64,000 nucleotides of DNA from SZUA-287 sp036397975. GTDB lineage: Bacteria > Bacteroidota > Ignavibacteria > UBA10030 > UBA6906. Within the stretch, counting starts at the first letter, position 1; each line of letters opens with the position of its first letter. The stretch spans positions 1-64,000 of the forward strand of contig DASWHW010000009.1 in the NCBI GenBank assembly GCA_036397975.1, in the 5' to 3' direction. Position numbers and translations under genes: made by a program. Of this stretch, positions 43,868 through 53,469 are shown one piece after another. Under the pieces are notes generated by a model that made no database searches, was not told the DNA's origin, and saw only the letters and a list, made by a program, of their open reading frames with translations.

Positions 43868-45204
43868 ATAGTCCGACTGCTGACGAGAGTGTATCTTCCG
43901 GATTTATTCTCATCGACGAAGAGAAATACCTTGCCGGACGATGAGTATGACCACTCTTCCTTGTAGCCCGATGTCGGATTGAGCGTGCGTTCAATTTTTG
44001 TTGGAGGACCATGAAGAATGTAGATCCTTCCCCGGTCTGTCTTCGCTCCATCGTTATCGCGCAACGATGAGTAGTGGTGCGTTGCGTAGTCCACCCGTCG
44101 ATAGTATTCTGCCATTGCCCCGTTGATAGGAGTGTCCTTTCGAGGATCCTTACCCCGCCAGAATGTTTCCAGATTCCGCCTCTGTTCCTCGTACGACCCG
44201 GATCGCAGCGAATCGAGTTGCGAAGGTCGCGTGATATAATTCAACATTTCCAGGGCATACTCAACATCCCGAAGAGAACGAGGCATGTCCGGCCAGAGTG
44301 TAACAAACTTCTTGGTAATTTCCTCAGTTTCTTTTCCCGACCTGATTTGAAGAGAAAGAGAAAATGATCGAAGAGGAAGTCGTTCTAGCGGTATCGGTAC
44401 CTCCAGCATGCTGCTCTCCGTTGAAGGAACAATCTGGTATCGAATACTCTTCTGAGTCTCGATTGGCTGAAGAGTTGTTTTTTCGAAGATGACCGGGTTC
44501 GACACAGTATCTTCCAGGGTGAATCTATCTTCCTCATCATCAGAACGTATCGCATACGTTATACTTGTGATATGTTCAGGGGAAAGAGTGTTTGGGAGAG
44601 CGAGAAGAAGAGCCCCGGGTTTGCCAAACAACGGGTTCCCGCCAAAATTCTGGGGAGTAACAAATCTACCGGACGTATCTTCGATAATCGGATTAACAAA
44701 CAAGGGTACAGGTTTCGACTCACTCTTCTTCAGTCCAAAAGTCGAAACACGACGATTCCTATCGAGAACTCGCCTGCCTGACTCGAGATCATCCACCTCC
44801 ATCAAAATCGTGTATTCTCCGGACGGGACGCTGAAGGTCATCATGCCCTGATAGGTTTCCATACTTCCGGGTTCCGGATTTGAAGTGGGTGAAGTAATGG
44901 TCACTTTCTGAAGAGCGCGTGCAAAGGAAACTGACTCCTTGTCCAACAGCTCAACAGCTACTTCTCCTCTGGCAAGATATTCGCCTTTCGCATCGGGCTC
45001 GTCGTTGCGGACGAGAACAAAGAGCCGCTCTGGTATTCGGAAGTGAACGTCGATTCTTTGTTTCCCAGAGTCTCCGGGCAATGGGATTGCCTCAAAGATA
45101 ATCGGAGTCTGCGATCGAAACCCTTCAGACCTTCCCGGCTGGTGTTGCGCTTGACTTGAGACTGTAATCCCGCACAGAAGAAAAACCCACTGGATTCGTT
45201 TCAT
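43864..45204 (-). CDS. GWxTD-domain exported protein
   Basis: Protein of 446 residues with a signal peptide (MKRIQWVFLLCGITVSSQAQ). A beta-rich middle part follows, and the C-terminal GWxTD-type domain covers about 320-440. That domain has FWRGKDPRKDTPINGAMAEYYRRVDYATHHYS, RGRIYILHGPPTKIE and YKEEWSY. The domain is widespread in FCB and acidobacterial genomes, with no established function. It is translationally coupled to pepA and pdxA by 4-nt overlaps. The export signal makes it the odd one in a chain of cytoplasmic enzymes. Confidence 0.82.
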   Translation of the reverse strand: MKRIQWVFLLCGITVSSQAQHQPGRSEGFRSQTPIIFEAIPLPGDSGKQRIDVHFRIPERLFVLVRNDEPDAKGEYLARGEVAVELLDKESVSFARALQKVTITSPTSNPEPGSMETYQGMMTFSVPSGEYTILMEVDDLESGRRVLDRNRRVSTFGLKKSESKPVPLFVNPIIEDTSGRFVTPQNFGGNPLFGKPGALLLALPNTLSPEHITSITYAIRSDDEEDRFTLEDTVSNPVIFEKTTLQPIETQKSIRYQIVPSTESSMLEVPIPLERLPLRSFSLSLQIRSGKETEEITKKFVTLWPDMPRSLRDVEYALEMLNYITRPSQLDSLRSGSYEEQRRNLETFWRGKDPRKDTPINGAMAEYYRRVDYATHHYSSLRDNDGAKTDRGRIYILHGPPTKIERTLNPTSGYKEEWSYSSSGKVFLFVDENKSGRYTLVSSRTI

Positions 45205-46736
45205 ATTGTTCCCCCTTTTCCTTTTCGATGTCTTAAGAAATCCACCAAGAGGCGGACCCCCACGCCTGATCCACCTTTCGGAATGTAGTCAAGATTTTCC
45301 TCCAAAATTGCCGTTCCAGCGATGTCCAGGTGAACCCAATTGTACTTTCCGATGAAGTGTTTGAGGAACATGGCTGCGGCGATCGCGCCCCCCCAGCGTC
45401 CGCCAACATTCTTGACATCCGCGACGTCGCTTTTGATCAGCTTTTCATATTCTTCGAACATCGGAAGTTGCCACACCCGCTCGTAGGTTCGTTCACCGGA
45501 CTTCGAAAGAGCATCCATCGTCGGTTGGTGATTGCCCATCATGCCCGTGGCATAATGTCCCAGAGCAACCACACAGGCACCAGTGAGTGTTGCGAGATCG
45601 ATGACAACGTCCGGTTGAAATCGTGAAGCGTAGGAAAGAGCATCGGCAAGGATCAATCTCCCCTCCGCATCCGTATTGTCCACCTCAGACGTTTTGCCGT
45701 TTGGATGGCGGAGTATGTCGCCCGGTTTAACAGCTGCACCGCCGAGAAGATTTTCCGTGGCCGGCACAAGTCCAACAAGGTGCACTGGCAATCTTAACGC
45801 TGCAGCTGCTTGCATTGTTCCAATAACAGCAGCACCCCCAGACATATCCATTTTCATTTCTCCCATGCCAGCAGCGGGCTTTATGGATATTCCTCCCGCG
45901 TCAAACGTGACGCCTTTACCCACAAGCACAACTGTGCCGAACTTCCGCTTCGCACGGTTATATTCCATGATAATAAACCGGGGAGGATGATCACTTCCTT
46001 GGGCAACTCCGAGAAGTCCCCCCATTCCCAGTTGTCGCATCTTTTGCCGTTGCAAAGACGAGACTTTGAAACCATAAGCTCGCCCTGAGGCCGCTGCACG
46101 TTTTGCCAGTGCATCGGGGAATATCTCGTTCCCTGGAGCGTTTTCGAGGTCGCGGGCAAGGTACGTCGCCTCAATCAGCGTTTTTGCAATTCTGATTCCA
46201 CGGGATATCGGTGCGGCCTTGCTTCGTTCTTCGCACCCGACACGAACCTCCTTAAGAATGCTTTCGCATTTGTTTTCCTTGGAGAAGTACTTCTCGAATT
46301 TATAGAGGGACAGTGCCGCTCCTTCGCACAAAGCAAGGCCAATATTTTCCCATAAGTCTGCGGACCCGCTCTCGACTTGTTCCACAGTGCCAGGGTTCGG
46401 CAGCATGATGCACAACGATCGGGTCTTCAACGCCTGGGCTTCTTTCGCGGCAGTTGCAGCCGACCGCCTGAGAGTTTCAAGGCTTGTTTTTGCGGAGTCC
46501 CCTGCGCCGACGAGTAATAAGCGAGAAGATTTGAATCGGGTTGGGTAGAGGAGGAGCGTTTCGTTTTGCTTTCCTTTGAATGACCCCATCGCTAAGGGGG
46601 CTGCATCCTCGCCGAGCATGGACTTCAAATTCTTCACATGACTCCGAAAACCCTTGTCATCTGATGGAACAAATATTGCGATAACATCCGCTCGTATTTG
46701 CTTGAGAAGCGATTGCTCGATTTTCAGTCGTATCAT
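45201..46736 (-). CDS. pepA: Leucyl aminopeptidase, M17 family
   Basis: Cytosolic two-metal aminopeptidase that removes N-terminal residues from peptides. The 511 residues show VLVGKGVTFDAGGISIKP with the Lys/Asp metal ligands, the MDMSGGAAV region and the M17 signature NTDAEGRLILADAL, then GACVVALGHYATGMMG. The N-terminal macro-like domain (1-170) is present. It overlaps nrnA and the GWxTD gene by 4 nt each. The length is usual. Confidence 0.95.
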   Translation of the reverse strand: MIRLKIEQSLLKQIRADVIAIFVPSDDKGFRSHVKNLKSMLGEDAAPLAMGSFKGKQNETLLLYPTRFKSSRLLLVGAGDSAKTSLETLRRSAATAAKEAQALKTRSLCIMLPNPGTVEQVESGSADLWENIGLALCEGAALSLYKFEKYFSKENKCESILKEVRVGCEERSKAAPISRGIRIAKTLIEATYLARDLENAPGNEIFPDALAKRAAASGRAYGFKVSSLQRQKMRQLGMGGLLGVAQGSDHPPRFIIMEYNRAKRKFGTVVLVGKGVTFDAGGISIKPAAGMGEMKMDMSGGAAVIGTMQAAAALRLPVHLVGLVPATENLLGGAAVKPGDILRHPNGKTSEVDNTDAEGRLILADALSYASRFQPDVVIDLATLTGACVVALGHYATGMMGNHQPTMDALSKSGERTYERVWQLPMFEEYEKLIKSDVADVKNVGGRWGGAIAAAMFLKHFIGKYNWVHLDIAGTAILEENLDYIPKGGSGVGVRLLVDFLRHRKGKGGTI

Positions 46737-47743
46737 TCGATGCCTGCCTTGGTTTGCAGTGAAATGAACTTTTTCGCTGCGTGCAGTACATCCTTTTCAA
46801 CTGCTGAAAGGTCCCTGTCAAAAATACGGGCGCCAGCGGCATTCATGTGTCCCCCTCCGCCAAATTCCTGTGCAAGCATGTTTATTGGGATGTCGCCTTT
46901 CGAACGAAAACTTATCTTCACACCATTCTCCATCTCGAGAAATAGTATCCCCGCTTTTACTCCGTCGATGCTCATAGGGTAGGTCGTAAAATTATCTGTG
47001 TCCTCTTCGAGAGTCCCGGTAGAACGAAGCATTTCTCGGGTGATGGTGAGATGAGCCAGCGAACCACCGTACGAGGTATCTATTTCGGCAAGGGCTTTTC
47101 CAAGAAGCTGCATCCGTCCTGCAGTCCAACGTTCATAGACCTCTTGAAAAATCGCAACCGGATCGGCTCCACACTCGATCAGATGAGCAACAATTCGATG
47201 CGTCTCGGGGTCAACGCGGGGATAACGGAAGGAACCTGTATCCGTCATGATTGCACAATACAATGCCTTTGCTGATTGCGGGCTAAGGGTTTCTCCCTCC
47301 AGTTGCCGAAGAAGATGATACACGATCTCTCCGGTCGAGGTGGCATTGTCGTCCAGTAGATACTTCGATGCAAAGGGGGCTGGATTCAGATGGTGGTCGA
47401 TGCATACTTTTAGCGCCGAGCTCTGCACGATGGGATCCTTCATCGTTCGCAACCGGTCGAGATTGTTCGTATCAAGGACAAAAACAACTTCCGCACTCTT
47501 AATTATCTCCTCGTGGATGGCGGGATCAAATACCTGGATAGAATTCCGTGAGTCAAGAAATCGGTAGACTACCGGAGTAGGATTGAAATTGATGATGGTG
47601 ACTTTCTTGCGGTGTGCGAGAAGCCAATCTTCGATTGCGATTTCTGACCCCAACCCATCGCCATCAGGATTGACGTGAGTCGTGAGAACAAAAGACTTGT
47701 GGCGTTGAAGAATGGATGCAACCTGCGCGGGATCTGCGTTCAT
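46733..47743 (-). CDS. nrnA: DHH/DHHA1 phosphoesterase, NrnA-type
   Basis: Bifunctional oligoribonuclease and 3'-phosphoadenosine-5'-phosphate phosphatase family. The 336 residues show motif I TTHVNPDGDGLGSE, motif II VFVLDTNNLDR, the DHH motif CIDHHLNP and the DHHA1 C-terminus EFGGGGHMNAAGAR. A c-di-AMP or pAp role cannot be distinguished by sequence. It is the first gene of the 4-nt-overlap chain, with a promoter region carrying two inverted repeats. No ribosome binding site is evident. Confidence 0.92.
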   Translation of the reverse strand: MNADPAQVASILQRHKSFVLTTHVNPDGDGLGSEIAIEDWLLAHRKKVTIINFNPTPVVYRFLDSRNSIQVFDPAIHEEIIKSAEVVFVLDTNNLDRLRTMKDPIVQSSALKVCIDHHLNPAPFASKYLLDDNATSTGEIVYHLLRQLEGETLSPQSAKALYCAIMTDTGSFRYPRVDPETHRIVAHLIECGADPVAIFQEVYERWTAGRMQLLGKALAEIDTSYGGSLAHLTITREMLRSTGTLEEDTDNFTTYPMSIDGVKAGILFLEMENGVKISFRSKGDIPINMLAQEFGGGGHMNAAGARIFDRDLSAVEKDVLHAAKKFISLQTKAGIE

Positions 47744-47776
47744 TGAGGAGGCAGTAGTGTGACAAAATTTAGTGTC

Positions 47777-47806
47777 AATATAAAGAATCGTTCAACAACA
47801 AACCAA
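47777..47806 (-). promoter_or_regulatory. Candidate promoter of the nrnA-ftsE operon
   Basis: On the minus strand, -35 TTGGTT (47801-47806), an 18-bp spacer and -10 TATATT (47777-47782). Inverted repeats AAACCA-CTT-TGGTTT (47805-47819) and TGACA-N8-TGTCA (47760-47777) lie over the -35 edge and the expected start point. Confidence 0.45.
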
Positions 47807-47830
47807 ACCACTTTGGTTTATCATAACAAC

Positions 47831-47855
47831 AAAGCCCTCTAAGAGTGAGGGCTTT
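47831..47855 (-). terminator. Intrinsic terminator after korAB
   Basis: Stem AAAGCCCTC (47831-47839) with GAGGGCTTT (47847-47855). On the minus strand it is followed by a T-rich GTTGTTATG. It lies 25 nt past the korB stop. Confidence 0.75.
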
Positions 47856-47879
47856 GCGCATTGACGAACAACGTGTCAA

Positions 47880-48914
47880 TTATTGTATCACCCAGTTTTC
47901 ATCACCGTCCAACAATGATTGAAGATTTCCTTCACCTTTCTTACTTTTCATTTTCGCAATCTGGTTTACGACCTCCTCTTCATACAATGGTCTTGACTGC
48001 TCAAGAAAAATTCCCATAGGACGGGGAAGAGTTGGGTTGTGGATCATGTTGGCAAGAATGAATGCAAGCGTCGAGTCATTCTGGTCGTGAACAAGAAGAT
48101 CGTTTGCGGAGAACTTACCATCCTCGAGCGAAACCGCCTCGGGTGTAAATCCGTTCAATCGGATCCCATTCTGTTTCTTCTTGCCGAAGAGAAGCGGCTT
48201 TTCATGCTCCAGATACACAACGTTGTCGTCTCTTGTCTCTTTTTCGGTGAACGGAAAGAAGGCACCATCGTTAAAAACATTGCAGTTCTGATAGATTTCT
48301 ATGAACGCCGTGCCCCGGTGTGCCTCCGCTTTACGAACGATTTCCTGCAAATGCTTCGGATCGCGATCCATCGTTCTGGCAACAAATGTCGCACCTGCAC
48401 CGAGGGCAAGAGAAACCGGGACAAAGGGATTATCGATCGAGCCGGAGGGTGTGGACTTGGTGACCTGTCCCATTCGCGAGGTAGGGGAGTATTGTCCTTT
48501 GGTGAGGCCGTATATTTCATTATTGAACAACAACACCTTGATACTCACATTGCGGCGCAGGAGGTGTATGATATGATTGCCGCCGATACTTAGTCCATCA
48601 CCGTCACCTGTTGCTACCCACACCTGAAGTTGTGGGTTTGCGATCTTCACGCCCGTGGCAAACGCCGGTGCTCTGCCGTGGATGCTATGCAAACCGAACG
48701 TATTCATGTAATAAGGAAACCGGCTCGAGCATCCAATTCCTGAAATTGTTACGTAGTCCTCTTTCTTGTGCGAAAACTCCGGCATCACGCGCTGCACCTG
48801 TGCAAGAATCGAATAATCACCGCACCCCGGACACCAACGGACATCCTGGTCGGTTTGAAAATCCTTCACTGTCAGTTTCACCGGGTCCGGGCCAGTCGTT
48901 ATTGTCTCAGCCAT
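47880..48914 (-). CDS. korB: 2-oxoacid:ferredoxin oxidoreductase, beta subunit
   Basis: Thiamine-diphosphate subunit of a 2-oxoglutarate (or other 2-oxoacid):ferredoxin oxidoreductase, interconverting 2-oxoacid + CoA with acyl-CoA + CO2. It shows [12 protein letters not shown] with Fe-S cysteines, [11 protein letters not shown] and the TPP motif [12 protein letters not shown], then [11 protein letters not shown]. An upstream extension to 48962 is rejected because GGAGGAAAG lies directly before the ATG at 48914 (344 residues), which overlaps korA by 8 nt. It works with korA. Substrate assignment to 2-oxoglutarate rests on the family form and the nearby TCA genes. Confidence 0.92.
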   Translation of the reverse strand: MAETITTGPDPVKLTVKDFQTDQDVRWCPGCGDYSILAQVQRVMPEFSHKKEDYVTISGIGCSSRFPYYMNTFGLHSIHGRAPAFATGVKIANPQLQVWVATGDGDGLSIGGNHIIHLLRRNVSIKVLLFNNEIYGLTKGQYSPTSRMGQVTKSTPSGSIDNPFVPVSLALGAGATFVARTMDRDPKHLQEIVRKAEAHRGTAFIEIYQNCNVFNDGAFFPFTEKETRDDNVVYLEHEKPLLFGKKKQNGIRLNGFTPEAVSLEDGKFSANDLLVHDQNDSTLAFILANMIHNPTLPRPMGIFLEQSRPLYEEEVVNQIAKMKSKKGEGNLQSLLDGDENWVIQ

Positions 48915-50751
48915 TCTTTCCTCCAATGATATCTTGAATTTTTTGCTCGATGTCCTCAGCACGAAGGGGGAGTCCTTTTACGGCATCATAGCCCACTGCC
49001 GGCACAAGATACTTAGCCCTGATGAGCTTGAGGAGTTGACCGGTATTGATTTCCGGAATGAGAACCTTTTTGTATTTGTACAGAATCTCGCCGAGATTGC
49101 GGGGGAAAGGATTAACGTAACGCAGGTGTGCATGAGCCACCGCAAGTCCCTTTGCCTGAGCGCGATTCACCGCGCTCCGAGTAGAGCCAAATGTCCCGCC
49201 CCATCCCAACACTAAAACATCTCCCTCTTCAGGACCGTGTACGGTTTGGAGAGGAATATCATCGGCGATCCGTTCGATTTTCTCCGCACGCAATCTCACC
49301 ATCAGGTCATGATTGTCAGGATCATAACTGATGTTTCCAGTGATGTTTTCCTTCTCGATACCGCCGATGCGGTGTTCCAACCCGGGTGTGCCTGGAATTG
49401 CCCAAGGCCGGGCAAGGGTGTTTTCATCGCGGGAGTAGGGATGGAATCCCTCGGGGTTCTTGGCAAAATTTACCGGGATTTCTTTCAAATCCTCAACGGC
49501 GGGAATCTTCCAGGGCTCCGCACCATTCGCGAGGTATCCGTCGGTAAGACAGATAACAGGCGTCATAAATTTGATTGCGAGACGACAGGCCTCGTACGCG
49601 GCCTCGAAGCAATCTGCCGGGGTCGATGCAGCAATGACACAAAGCGGAGCTTCGCTATTACGACCGTGAACTGCTTGGAGCAAATCCGCTTGTTCTGTCT
49701 TTGTCGGGAGGCCGGTGCTAGGTCCCCCACGTTGCACATCGATGATCACGAGCGGGAGTTCCAGCATAACAGCGAGTCCAATTGCCTCCGTCTTCAGCGC
49801 CATTCCAGGACCGCTGGTGGTAGTCACCGCAAGAGCGCCGGCATAGGATGCGCCAATGGCTGAACAGACCGCTGCAATTTCGTCCTCTGCCTGGAACGTT
49901 TTGACATCAAAGTTTTTCAATCGTGAAAGTTCATGAAGAATGTCACTGGCCGGAGTGATTGGATAGGAGCCGAGGAATAGTTGCAGACCAGCCTTCTTTG
50001 CCGCCGCAACAAGTCCGAGAGCCGTTGCAGTATTCCCCATAATGTTCCGGTATTTGCCTGGAGGAAGCTTTGCAGGCTTGACCTCATAGCGGGTGGTGAA
50101 CACTTCCGTCGTGTCGCCATAATTAAACCCTGCCTTTAACACACGGAGGTTCGCTTCGGCGAGTTGTGGATCCTTTTCCCCAAATTTTGCTTCAATGAAT
50201 CTTATCGATTGGTCCAATGGACGGTTGTACATCCAGTACATCAATCCGAGCGCGAAGAAGTTCTTGCACTTGTCGATCACCTTCGTAGAAAGCTTCATAT
50301 CAACGAGGGCATTGGCTGTCAGTTTGGTTATGCCAACCTTTTGAAGATTGTAGCCGCTGAGGGAATCATCTTCGAGTGGATTTGCGGAGTATCCCGCCAT
50401 CCGAAGGTTCTTTTCTGTGAACGCGTCGGTGTTGGCGATGATGATGCCGCCGGATTTCAATAATTTGATGTTGGTGATGAGAGCGGCCGGGTTCATCGCA
50501 ACGAGAACGTCACACGTATCGCCGGGAGTGAGAATGTCTTGGCTCCCGAAGTGAATTTGAAATCCGCTGACACCATATGTTGTTCCCGCAGGAGCGCGGA
50601 TTTCTGCCGGGAAGTCTGGAAGGGTACTGAGGTCATTGCCGACAAGTGCTGCGGTGTTCGTAAACTGGGTGCCGGTCAGTTGCATTCCGTCCCCCGAGTC
50701 TCCAACAAATCGAATCGTTACCTCGTCGAGAGTTTGAGTAGATTTTGCCAT
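48907..50751 (-). CDS. korA: 2-oxoacid:ferredoxin oxidoreductase, fused gamma-alpha subunit
   Basis: The 614 residues combine the gamma domain (about 1-190; [15 protein letters not shown]) with the alpha pyrimidine-binding domain (about 220-600). The latter shows [50 protein letters not shown] and [18 protein letters not shown]. The last of these blocks is typical of two-subunit KorAB enzymes. No delta/ferredoxin subunit is adjacent, so electrons must go to a ferredoxin encoded elsewhere. In reductive direction it fixes CO2 on succinyl-CoA; the direction is not determinable here. Confidence 0.93.
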   Translation of the reverse strand: MAKSTQTLDEVTIRFVGDSGDGMQLTGTQFTNTAALVGNDLSTLPDFPAEIRAPAGTTYGVSGFQIHFGSQDILTPGDTCDVLVAMNPAALITNIKLLKSGGIIIANTDAFTEKNLRMAGYSANPLEDDSLSGYNLQKVGITKLTANALVDMKLSTKVIDKCKNFFALGLMYWMYNRPLDQSIRFIEAKFGEKDPQLAEANLRVLKAGFNYGDTTEVFTTRYEVKPAKLPPGKYRNIMGNTATALGLVAAAKKAGLQLFLGSYPITPASDILHELSRLKNFDVKTFQAEDEIAAVCSAIGASYAGALAVTTTSGPGMALKTEAIGLAVMLELPLVIIDVQRGGPSTGLPTKTEQADLLQAVHGRNSEAPLCVIAASTPADCFEAAYEACRLAIKFMTPVICLTDGYLANGAEPWKIPAVEDLKEIPVNFAKNPEGFHPYSRDENTLARPWAIPGTPGLEHRIGGIEKENITGNISYDPDNHDLMVRLRAEKIERIADDIPLQTVHGPEEGDVLVLGWGGTFGSTRSAVNRAQAKGLAVAHAHLRYVNPFPRNLGEILYKYKKVLIPEINTGQLLKLIRAKYLVPAVGYDAVKGLPLRAEDIEQKIQDIIGGKNG

Positions 50752-50854
50752 GAATATGTTCGCCTCACATATACGTTGATCAATCGTTGCGGCACACCGC
50801 TACATGATATTTCGTTTAGGAAGGAAAGTCAAGTAACGGTGGAGCCGGTGAAAA

Positions 50855-50890
50855 ACAGAAAACCCGTTCGGTTATTGAACGCGAACGGGT
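50855..50890 (-). terminator. Intrinsic terminator after rplI
   Basis: Stem AACCCGTTCG (50860-50869) with CGAACGGGTT (50881-50890). On the minus strand a TTTTCTGTTTTT tract follows. It closes the prs-rplI operon. Confidence 0.85.
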
Positions 50891-50913
50891 TCTTCCATGT
50901 ATACTGTTAATAA

Positions 50914-51357
50914 TTATTCACGAACGACCCAGACCTTCACCTTGCCGGTTACTTGCGGATGTAGCTTCACGTCCACGGTGTAGATACCGAGGGCTTTGAT
51001 GGGTTCTTCAAGATCGATCGAGCGTTTGTCAATCTCGATGCCTTTTTCCTTCAGAGCCTCACCGATCATTTGCGACGTGACAGCGCCAAAGAGCTTTTCG
51101 TCTTCTCCGACCTTCATCTGAAGGGTAATGGACACCCTTTCGAGTTCAGCCGCCCGATGTTCGGCTGCATGCTGTTCCTTGTGGCTGCGCTGTTCCGCAG
51201 ATTTCTTTTCCTCTTCGAGGGCTCTCATGCTTCCAGCGCTTGCGGGATATGCGAACCCTTTTGGGATCAAGAAGTTCCGCGCGAATCCATCCTTCACGTC
51301 GACAACAGACCCGATTGCCCCGAGTTTTTCGTGTTCTTTTCGTAAAATGACTTTCAT
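50914..51357 (-). CDS. rplI: 50S ribosomal protein L9
   Basis: bL9, 147 residues, with MKVILRKEHEKLGAIGSVVDVKDGFARNFLIPKGFA, the long central helix (about 45-75, Glu/Lys/Ala-rich) and the C-terminal domain ending VKVWVVRE. The open frame extends to 51525, but AAGGAG stands 6 nt before the ATG at 51357 and the extension is not L9-like. It is the last gene of the rpsF-rpsR-rplI set. Confidence 0.97.
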   Translation of the reverse strand: MKVILRKEHEKLGAIGSVVDVKDGFARNFLIPKGFAYPASAGSMRALEEEKKSAEQRSHKEQHAAEHRAAELERVSITLQMKVGEDEKLFGAVTSQMIGEALKEKGIEIDKRSIDLEEPIKALGIYTVDVKLHPQVTGKVKVWVVRE

Positions 51358-51367
51358 CAGTTTCTCC

Positions 51368-51658
51368 TTAACGTATCGAGTCAGATACAAATGGCAACAA
51401 TGCAAGGTGCCGGGCGCGCTTGATTGCGGTAACAAGCTGACGCTGATATTTTGCAGATGTTCCGGTAATCCGGCGGGGAATGATTTTTCCCTGCTCCGTT
51501 GTAAATCGTTGGAGCATCTTCTCATCTTTATAATCTATGTAGATTACTTTTTCTGCGGTGAACCGGCAAGTGCGTTTCTTACGCGGCCCCCCCTGGTTGT
51601 CGCGATCGCGGCGAGGTCTTCGTGTTCCCCGTTCTTTTCCTTTGGTGGCGTTTCTCAT
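51368..51658 (-). CDS. rpsR: 30S ribosomal protein S18
   Basis: bS18, 96 residues. It has a basic N-terminal extension rich in Arg/Lys, then [60 protein letters not shown]. Its start overlaps the rpsF stop by 4 nt. It pairs with S6 in the 30S platform. The ssb gene often found between rpsF and rpsR is absent. Confidence 0.97.
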   Translation of the reverse strand: MRNATKGKERGTRRPRRDRDNQGGPRKKRTCRFTAEKVIYIDYKDEKMLQRFTTEQGKIIPRRITGTSAKYQRQLVTAIKRARHLALLPFVSDSIR

Positions 51659-52068
51659 TTTTTACTCTCGTTGTCGGTGAATAATGGTTCGCGTGTACTA
51701 AAGGCAGGCGTCTCTTCGACGGGTTCTTGAGCGGCCTTGACAAGAGACGCAGCACGGGCTTTCAAAGCGTTCTTACTGAGTTTGATCGTGAGATGGCGGA
51801 GGATAAGTTCATCGAGACTGTAGGCACGTTCAAGAACCCCGATGGATGAAGGGGGACCCTCGAATTCAATATGAACGTAATATCCGTTGGTTTTTTTGTG
51901 GATAGGATACGCGAGACGTTTGCGACCCCATTTGTTCAGCGCGGTAATTGTGCCGCCGTTCTTTGTGATGGTCTCCTGCACGCGCGCAATTGTCGATTCT
52001 ATTTGCGCGTCATCAAGAGATGCATTCACGATGACCGTGGTTTCGTAGATTTGTTGTTTTTGATTCAT
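51655..52068 (-). CDS. rpsF: 30S ribosomal protein S6
   Basis: bS6, 137 residues: [55 protein letters not shown] and [10 protein letters not shown]. An acidic/Ala tail after about residue 105 is longer than in E. coli, which also has a variable glutamate tail. It is followed directly by rpsR with a 4-nt overlap and preceded by pth, 96 nt away. That gap shows no hairpin or promoter I trust. Confidence 0.96.
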   Translation of the reverse strand: MNQKQQIYETTVIVNASLDDAQIESTIARVQETITKNGGTITALNKWGRKRLAYPIHKKTNGYYVHIEFEGPPSSIGVLERAYSLDELILRHLTIKLSKNALKARAASLVKAAQEPVEETPAFSTREPLFTDNESKK

Positions 52069-52164
52069 ATGTTTTCCCTCTGGACTCTAATGTGAATTAG
52101 GTGGCCCTTCTGCGCCTTCTCTTGTCGAAGGTGAAGAGCAGGGGAGCATTCGGAGGAAGTCCCT

Positions 52165-52731
52165 CTAGTTATTATAATTGTTCATGAGCACCGCAAAATC
52201 AGTTCGTGTGCAATCCGTAATAGCCAGTACCGCCCGTTGAACCACTGCTTGCGCAGTATCTATCTCATTCGAATCAAACGGCGACAGAACGAACTCGGCC
52301 AGATCTGCTATTTCTTTTCCCGGGTGAATACCCATCCGGAGCCTGGGAAAATCTTCAGTCCCCAGATCCTCGATGATTGAGCGAAGGCCATTATGCCCCC
52401 CGTGACTTCCCCGCTCCCTTATCCGAAGTTTGCCCAAGGGGAGGTCCGCATCGTCAACAACTACCAGGAGATGTTCCGCCGTTTGGTGTAAGTCGTTCAA
52501 CAGTGCCGTGACAACGCCGCCACTTGCGTTCATGTACGTCATCGGCTTTGCGACGATAAGGAAACGGCCATCGTCTTGAATCTGTTCCCAAAGAAACTCA
52601 CCGGAACCCCATTTCAGCGAGATGTCGAACCGATCGCATATCGCATCGACCACCATGAATCCAATATTGTGTCGTGTCGAGCGATACTGCGTACCGGGAT
52701 TGCCAAGGCCGACAACAATTGTGGGATTCAC
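52165..52731 (-). CDS. pth: Peptidyl-tRNA hydrolase
   Basis: Releases tRNA from prematurely dropped peptidyl-tRNA. The 188 residues show VVGLGNPGTQYRSTRHNIGFMVVD with the catalytic His, KPMTYMNASGGVV, VVVDDADLPLGKLRIR and GSHGGHNGLRSIIEDLGT. It lies 9 nt downstream of rplY. The prs-rplY-pth order is a common conserved arrangement. Confidence 0.97.
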   Translation of the reverse strand: MNPTIVVGLGNPGTQYRSTRHNIGFMVVDAICDRFDISLKWGSGEFLWEQIQDDGRFLIVAKPMTYMNASGGVVTALLNDLHQTAEHLLVVVDDADLPLGKLRIRERGSHGGHNGLRSIIEDLGTEDFPRLRMGIHPGKEIADLAEFVLSPFDSNEIDTAQAVVQRAVLAITDCTRTDFAVLMNNYNN

Positions 52732-52740
52732 ATTACCGGT

Positions 52741-53445
52741 CTACTTTTCGTCCTTCTCTTTCCCCTTCACCGACTCTTTCCCCTTCACCGGCTTTTCTTC
52801 ATCCTCCTCATCGTCCTTCTTTCCCTTACCAACGACTTCAGGTTCTGCCGGAATTCCTTCAACTTCAGCGACCACTTCAACCTCTGGTGCCTTTTCAACC
52901 GTCGGCGGCATAACACCTACGATTGAACTGTCCTGGTTGTCCAAGATAGTGACATTGGCGACATTGAGATCGCGGACGTGGATAAAGTCATTGATCGCAA
53001 GGGTTCCGACCTCCACCGCAATTTTCTCGGGGATATGCCGCGGCAAACAACTCACTTTGATTTTGTGGATGATATGCTGCAGCACTCCACCCTCGCGGAC
53101 TCCGACAGGCGTACCACCCGTCAGCACGACGGGGATTTCCAGAGTCAACGCCTCGTCCTCCCTCAACCCCTGGAGATCGAAATGGATCGGCATGTCGCTG
53201 ACAGGATCGAACTGAACATCCCGCAGGATGCATTTTTTCGATCCTCCGTCATTGAGTTGCAGATCAATGATATGAGTCTCTGACGTGTAGATCAGGGGTT
53301 TCAGGCTTGGGCCGGGGACTTCAATACTGATGTTGCCCTCTCCATGTGCATAGAACACCCCGGGGACTTTCCCCTCGGCGCGAAGATGCTTCGCAGCTCT
53401 TGCAGACGTTTCGCGCACCTGCGCTTTAAGAACTAATTCCGACAT
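52741..53445 (-). CDS. rplY: 50S ribosomal protein L25, long (Ctc) form
   Basis: bL25 of the CTC type, 234 residues, binding 5S rRNA. The N-terminal L25 domain (ETSARAAKHLRAEGKVPGVFYAHGE) is followed by the TL5-like C-terminal beta domain to about 190. A charged, low-complexity tail rich in Lys, Glu and Asp closes the protein. The tail ends in two copies of a VKGKE repeat, encoded by an 18-bp DNA tandem repeat. It lies between prs (24 nt) and pth. Confidence 0.95.
   Translation of the reverse strand: MSELVLKAQVRETSARAAKHLRAEGKVPGVFYAHGEGNISIEVPGPSLKPLIYTSETHIIDLQLNDGGSKKCILRDVQFDPVSDMPIHFDLQGLREDEALTLEIPVVLTGGTPVGVREGGVLQHIIHKIKVSCLPRHIPEKIAVEVGTLAINDFIHVRDLNVANVTILDNQDSSIVGVMPPTVEKAPEVEVVAEVEGIPAEPEVVGKGKKDDEEDEEKPVKGKESVKGKEKDEK
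52756..52791. repeat. Two 18-bp tandem repeats in the rplY tail
   Basis: Two adjacent 18-bp copies (52756-52773 and 52774-52791) of CTCTTTCCCCTTCACCG plus one final base, differing only at that last base. They encode (P/S)VKGKE twice in the charged tail and are a likely slippage site. Confidence 0.85.
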
Positions 53446-53469
53446 GATTTATCCTTCCTATAAACTTTT

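Noticed and set aside
51358..51525. Upstream extension of L9
   Set aside because: AAGGAG is correctly spaced to the ATG at 51357, and the extension overlaps the rpsR coding region in another frame.
52069..52164. Gap between pth and rpsF as site of a small RNA or separate promoter
   Set aside because: No hairpin with T-tract and no well-spaced promoter boxes are visible.
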